From Conidiobolus incongruus B7586 (Eukaryota > Entomophthoromycota > Entomophthoromycetes > Entomophthorales > Conidiobolaceae): 14,693 nucleotides of DNA. A program made the position numbers and the translations under genes. The stretch's first letter is position 1. Every line of letters starts with the position of its first letter. The notes under the pieces were generated by a model. The model did not search any database, had not been told where the DNA came from, and was given only the letters and a program-made list of their open reading frames with translations. Location of the stretch: contig JNEM01016035.1 of NCBI GenBank assembly GCA_000697335.1, positions 1-14,693 on the forward strand, in the 5' to 3' direction. Shown here one piece after another: positions 10,437 through 14,693 of this stretch.

Positions 10437-11369
10437 ATGGCCGTCAATATGATCCAAGTTATTTCCTCCATGTTTTTGGCTGTGCCTGTGGCAAGTCACA
10501 TGTTTATGAAGAGCCCTGCCCCTAGATACGCACCTTTTAATCCCGATTACTCCAGAGCTGGAAAGGTAGATTATGACTTAAATGCTCCTTTAAGTGGGCC
10601 TGGTGGTTTAAGACTTCCTTTCCCTTGTGGCCGTCCTAAAGGTCCTGCCACTCAAACCCTCAAAGCTGGTCAATCCGTCAACTGGTCTTTGGATGGTGGT
10701 GCTCCTCACAACGGTGGTCATTGTGAAATCTCCTTAAGTTATGACGATAAAACTTTCGTTTCAATCCAGACTATCCTTGGCAATTGTATGAAGAATGGTG
10801 TTCGCGATTACGAAGTCACTATTCCTGCTAATGCTCCTTCTGGCCCTGCTACTTTCGCTTGGACTTGGGTTAACTGGGAAGGAAACCGTGAATACTATAT
10901 GAACTGTGCTGACGTTATTATTGAAGGTAACCCCAATGGTGTTCTCACTGGTCCCAAGATTGTTGAAGTCAACATGCCTGGAAAGCCTACGATTCCCGAA
11001 TTTGCTAATGCCAGAACTGGTGCTGAGTTCTATGAAAATCGCCCTCTCGTGTCTGTGACTGGAAAGGGTGAAACTGGACCCATCACTCCTCCTCCTACTA
11101 CCACCAAACCTTCCAAACCTGAGCCAACTACCACCCAGCCTCCTCTCACCAAACCCCCCGTCACCAAGCCAATTCCTACTTCTGAACCCACTCAACCCGA
11201 AATGCCTCAACCTACTGATGAACCTGGTAACGGCAAGTGTCAACATGGTATGTGGAAATGCAATGGTGATGACTACCAAGTATGTGTCTGGGGTGTGTGG
11301 GAAATGAGAAAATGCCCCAACCGTACCAAATGCAAACAATTTGATTCCTTCAACATACTTTGCCTCTAA
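10437..11369 (+). CDS. secreted AA11-type lytic polysaccharide monooxygenase with C-terminal CBM19-like module
   Basis: This is a 310-residue, single-exon gene for a copper enzyme expected to cut chitin oxidatively outside the cell. Residues 1-20 form a signal peptide; cleavage after Ser20 exposes His21, the required N-terminal copper ligand. His91 in GGAPHNGGHC is the second histidine-brace ligand, and Tyr154 in GNREYYMNC is the axial residue. FPCG (62-65), AWTWVNWEGNRE and YMNC match family AA11. Cys64, 96, 117 and 157 can form two disulfides. A Thr/Pro/Lys linker (about 215-265) leads to a tail with Cys268, 275, 283, 293, 299 and 309, whose spacing and GxW pattern resemble chitin-binding CBM19 (an X278-like module is the alternative). 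A second ATG at codon 5 would also leave a signal peptide. Codons strongly favour GGT, GCT, CCT and C-ending forms, suggesting high expression. The role could be cuticle attack or remodelling of its own wall. Confidence 0.9.
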   Translation: MAVNMIQVISSMFLAVPVASHMFMKSPAPRYAPFNPDYSRAGKVDYDLNAPLSGPGGLRLPFPCGRPKGPATQTLKAGQSVNWSLDGGAPHNGGHCEISLSYDDKTFVSIQTILGNCMKNGVRDYEVTIPANAPSGPATFAWTWVNWEGNREYYMNCADVIIEGNPNGVLTGPKIVEVNMPGKPTIPEFANARTGAEFYENRPLVSVTGKGETGPITPPPTTTKPSKPEPTTTQPPLTKPPVTKPIPTSEPTQPEMPQPTDEPGNGKCQHGMWKCNGDDYQVCVWGVWEMRKCPNRTKCKQFDSFNILCL

Positions 11370-11392
11370 TTCAGAATTGAATTTAGTCATTA

Positions 11393-11398
11393 AATAAA
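11393..11398 (+). terminator. poly(A) signal of the LPMO gene
   Basis: An AATAAA hexamer lies 24 bp after the TAA stop at 11367-11369, close for a fungal poly(A) signal but plausible. More AT-rich words follow, so the exact cleavage site cannot be read. Confidence 0.4.
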
Positions 11399-13100
11399 TT
11401 CCAATATAATTAATTTAATATATACCTATATTGATAAATCCAATTTATATCAAATTTGAACCTTGTATTATTGATTAATTTTAAAGTCTTTTTCATTTAA
11501 TATATAAGTTATAATTTCAATAATTTATTTTTATATTATTTTCTAAATATTAAAAAGTTTTGATTATTAAAATATAAATTATAATATAATATATTGTAAT
11601 TTCAGTTTTGAACTTTAGATTTTATTCCAATTTAGTCATTATAAACTTCATAGCTTTAAGAATTTATTTTATTTTACAAAAAAATAATAAAATTAAAAAT
11701 ATATTAATTAAAATTTGTTTACATATTTCTTAAAATTAATTCATTATATTCAATATTATTTTTTAATATATAATAAATATAATTGATATTTTCTCATTGC
11801 AAGATTATAGTTTGGGTATTTAATTTATATATTAATTAATTTATAAAAATTTTCATTGAATTACTGTTGTGTTCAAAAAATGTAAAGAGTAGATATCATT
11901 GAATTGAGTATCATTATCAATCGGATATGAATTTCATCTATTCAAATAATCATGATCTCAAATTTGATGATAAATCAAAGTATCACTTTTAGACAAACTA
12001 ATTTATTAAAATTGATTCTAAAAAGCTATATTACGTATTTATTCAAATCAGTTTGAGATATTATTATATACTTAATATAGATATTTTTAACTTGAATTGG
12101 GTTTCAATTTTTTTTGCAAAATCGAGTTAATTTTGAATTGATGGCTACAAATTATTGATATATTTCAAATTACCAATTATATTAATTCAAAATTCACTTC
12201 TTTAAAATTGTTATTTATAAATATTAATAATATTATTATTTGATAATTAATATAAAAATTAAAAATTTTAAAGTTTTTAATTACCAAATTTATAATCAAT
12301 TATTTAAGGTACTGTATTTTTTGGACAATGCGAAATTAATATATAAGTTTGATTTTATTATATTGTATATATAATTATTCAATAACTTATTTTGAAATAT
12401 ATAACTACTATATTTGTCTTTAAAGAGGAGTCTCACTTGATATTCTCTATTTGAAATGAATCAGAATATCTTGGATAAAATTATTTATATAATAATTACT
12501 CTTTATTAATATATTGATGGATTGTATCTATCTTGCTATAATATTAATAATATATTGAGTAATAATATGTTCACAAATATTGATTTAAGACTCAGCCTTA
12601 AAGGTATAATATAACATCTGTATAGATATAAAAGTATTCTATGATTCATCAATTTCTAAATATTTTAGATATTTTAGTACAATTCAGACTTCTATATTAA
12701 CTATACTTATATTTATCAATTAATTAACATTTTTTAAACATTTATAAATTGCTCATTTTATTCTTATCTTTAATACAATTAATTAAAATATAATCCTAAT
12801 ACTTAACTGATAATAAATATGATTGATATTTTAAATATTCGCCAAATTTACACTTGTATTATAATAAAAAACCTTATCAATTTTAATGAAGTAAAAACTT
12901 GAAAAATTATTAATAAGTTATTATTAATTTTTTACTCATATTTATAGTGGTTGAAATATATTATGGTATAGGCATTATAAACTTTCTGTGTTAATAATAT
13001 ATAAAAAAATTAATAATTTAATATAAAATATAAATTAAAAATAATATTATATTAAAGAATATAATTAAAGATCTTCCTATTATATATTAAAACAAACATT
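11399..13100. other. AT-rich spacer between LPMO gene and mariner fossil
   Basis: No gene or repeat could be supported. Short protein-like runs occur, such as LFINILMDCIYLAIILIIY on the + strand near 12500, but they are hydrophobic runs that AT-rich DNA produces by chance. No sign of a second copy of the mariner ends was seen here. Confidence 0.5.
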
Positions 13101-13130
13101 AATATTACTCTGTATTTTTAATAATGGGAA
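13101..13130 (+). repeat. left terminal inverted repeat of the mariner element
   Basis: Starts AATATTAC and ends AATAATGGGAA. It pairs with the reverse complement of 14369-14398 at 24 of 30 positions, with both outer eight bases and inner eleven bases identical. It adjoins the 3' end of the transposase remnant. Confidence 0.8.
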
Positions 13131-13140
13131 TTTTTTGAGA

Positions 13141-14225
13141 TTAAAAATAAATAAACATTTTAATATATGATGTATAAAAATAAATATATAATATAAATTT
13201 AATAGTTTCCTTTAATATTAATAACTTTTTGTATACTTTTAACAAACTTCTAATACCTAAAAAACAGTTCTTTTTATTAAGGACTGAAATTTGATATTTC
13301 ACAAACTAATTAAATTTTCTTGTAAAAATTTTCTTCCCTATAAGCTGATTTTTTAATTACCTAAAGTAATTATAATCACATAGGTTATAATCTAAGGAAT
13401 ATACTAGATGTGGTAGTTTTTTCTAGTTTTTTTAATTAGAAAGTTTTTTACAGTTTTAAATTTATATATTTTGTAATTATTATGTAAAATAATAAGTTTT
13501 CTCAAATTATATTAAGAATACTAATTAAAAATACTTTTATTTAAAAAAACAATATAAAGTTTATTATTAATTGATTTTCCTTTAGAAACTAAATAAAAGT
13601 AGCATATATCATTATAATCTATTATAATAATTAACATTCACTTATTAATAAAATGTTTATTTAAAAGGATTTTTAAAGGGGGTTAATTTAACTTAATCTA
13701 GCATTTTGATTTGTGTTTAGGTAAAGGATTATATATAAAGATTTAAAATTCATCAATTTTAATTATTTATTATAAAAGTTTAAGCTTCTATTAATTTTTT
13801 AATAAGTTTTGTTTAGTAATAGTTATTCTAACTTTTTTTAAGCTTTAGTTAAATTATAAGATATTTATTTTATATTTTTATTTATTAATTTGAGTTTAAA
13901 CTTTAATATATATAAAATACTTATAAAACTAATATTAAAGTGCTTAGATAATTCTCTAGCTGAAATAAAAAGGTATTTTATAATATATTTTTTCACTTTA
14001 TTAACAATTAAAAAAATAATAATTAAAGTTAATATTCTAAATTTTAACATGTTTTAAATAGTTTCTTTCTTAACTTTAAAGTAATTTACCTAGTAATAAA
14101 TTGTTGATTTAGATAATACTTCATTATTAAAAGCTGCTTGTAAATTTTAAATAATTTTAGAAGCTTTATGATTAAGTTTTATTGCTACTAAAATAAAAAA
14201 CTTTTGATAATTATAATTTAATTAT
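13141..14225 (-). pseudogene. mariner transposase pseudogene
   Basis: This is a remnant of a DDD-family transposase that once cut and pasted its own DNA at TA sites. On the - strand the N-terminal paired-type DNA-binding region is clear. A first helix-turn-helix reads LNHKASKII...EVLSKSTIYY (about 14093-14190), and a second reads ISARELSKHFNISFISIL (about 13910-13966), within a 61-codon stretch that is still open (13865-14050). The catalytic part follows: KIDEF with the first catalytic Asp (codon 13752-13754), YNPLPKHKSK, VSKGKSINNKLYI, then LHNN (13476-13487) where mariner has LHDN, so the second catalytic Asp is lost. The third Asp region (YSPDLAPSDYH in active elements) is also unrecognisable. 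One frameshift lies in the A-run at 13832-13838 and another near 13270. The natural start codon is not identifiable. Length fits the usual 340-350 residues. Confidence 0.85.
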
Positions 14226-14368
14226 GTTTAAATTAAATTAAACAACTAATTTTAAAAAGTTAATCTTTTAATCAAGAAAATTATTATATATATAATTTCC
14301 TATTAACTTTGTATATATTTATTTATTTTAAACTAATAATATATTTAAAAAATCAGAAATTAAAAAAT

Positions 14369-14398
14369 TTCCCATTATTTTAAATTTAAGGTAATATT
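14369..14398 (-). repeat. right terminal inverted repeat of the mariner element
   Basis: On the + strand it reads TTCCCATTATT...GGTAATATT, the inverted partner of 13101-13130. Similarity continues weakly a few bases further inward (a run of A opposite a run of T). It lies about 140 bp upstream of the transposase start region. Confidence 0.8.
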
Positions 14399-14693
14399 TT
14401 CATATTATTTTTAAATTAAAATTCTTTAATATTAATTAAAAAATCAAATTATTATTACTCAAAATATTGATATTTTTCAATTAATAATATATCAATTATA
14501 GAAATTATATAAATAGAAAAATATATTGATTGATTTTTTTGAAAAATTTCTATTATATTAAATAATATATAATAAAAAAATTAATTTTTTGAATATTTTT
14601 ATTAATAACAATGATTTATTTATAGTATAATTAATTCTTATATATTAAATTTATATATTAATTAATTATTAATTACTCAAATTAAAAAAAAAT
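14399..14693. other. AT-rich spacer at window end
   Basis: Nothing recognisable. The stretch is almost pure A and T with runs of A, T and TA, and looks like the flank into which the mariner element inserted. Confidence 0.6.

Larger units (their letters stand above)
13101..14398 (-). mobile_element. mariner-family DNA transposon, full length, old and decayed
   Basis: The element spans about 1.3 kb, the normal mariner size. It is bounded by imperfect inverted repeats (13101-13130 and 14369-14398, 24 of 30 positions paired), each carrying a TA at the outer edge (13103-13104 and 14395-14396), as expected for the TA target duplication. Between them the - strand carries a transposase remnant readable from end to end. 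Around twenty stops and at least two frameshifts show it has been dead for a long time. The stops fall largely where mariner has Trp or Gln codons, so C-to-T (and G-to-A) change seems to dominate the decay. Confidence 0.85.

Noticed and set aside
11068-11307. 79-codon + frame rich in Leu, Pro and Ser inside the LPMO gene
   Set aside because: It is the out-of-frame reading of the Thr/Pro linker of the LPMO, so low complexity explains it.
4536-11369. The two intact genes as a functional cluster
   Set aside because: They are over 4 kb apart, with separate TATA boxes and poly(A) signals, and act in different compartments. No third gene links them, so proximity alone is not evidence.
10761-11390. 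209-codon open frame on the - strand opposite the LPMO gene
   Set aside because: It is a shadow of the LPMO's codon pattern (few stops can arise opposite NNC/NNT-rich codons). It has no conserved motif, and the + strand protein is unmistakable.
1-14693. tRNA, rRNA and CRISPR features
   Set aside because: No T-arm-like GTTCRA box with matching stems, no conserved rRNA stretches and no regularly spaced direct repeats were seen by eye. A tRNA or covariance-model scan would be decisive.

Overview
The window reads as nuclear DNA of a fungus with a very AT-rich genome. It holds two well-preserved protein genes, both on the + strand, separated by long AT-rich spacers. The evidence for a fungus is a seven-exon gene with tiny GT-AG introns (51-61 bp) and CTAAC/CTAAT-type branch sites, plus a secreted chitin-active copper monooxygenase of family AA11, which is known from fungi. 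Both enzymes use O2, which argues against the equally AT-rich anaerobic gut fungi. An early-diverging lineage such as Entomophthoromycotina (Conidiobolus-like) would fit, but that is inference.

Layout. 1-2070: AT-rich spacer with nothing recognisable. 2071-3169: possible decayed protein gene, perhaps derived from a fungal transcription factor. 3541-3764: a 65-codon open stretch of unknown meaning. 4439-6448: TATA box, seven-exon gene and poly(A) signal for a 502-residue flavin monooxygenase carrying the Baeyer-Villiger fingerprint. 6449-10322: spacer with no supportable gene. 10333-11398: TATA box, intronless gene and poly(A) signal for a 310-residue secreted AA11-type lytic polysaccharide monooxygenase (LPMO) with a Thr/Pro linker and a six-cysteine chitin-binding (CBM19-like) tail. 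11399-13100: spacer. 13101-14398: a complete-length but badly decayed mariner DNA transposon, with its terminal inverted repeats and a transposase remnant on the - strand. 14399-14693: AT-rich spacer.

The two intact genes do not obviously work together. The LPMO would act outside the cell on chitin, either host or prey cuticle or the fungus's own wall. The flavoenzyme would act inside the cell on ketones or other small substrates. They share a promoter layout (TATAAA about 100 bp before the ATG) but differ in intron content and codon choice. The LPMO has the C-ending, GGT/GCT/CCT-rich codon pattern expected of a strongly expressed gene. No previously undescribed multi-gene system was found. 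The most useful unlisted discovery is the mariner fossil, recognised only by following homology through many stop codons.
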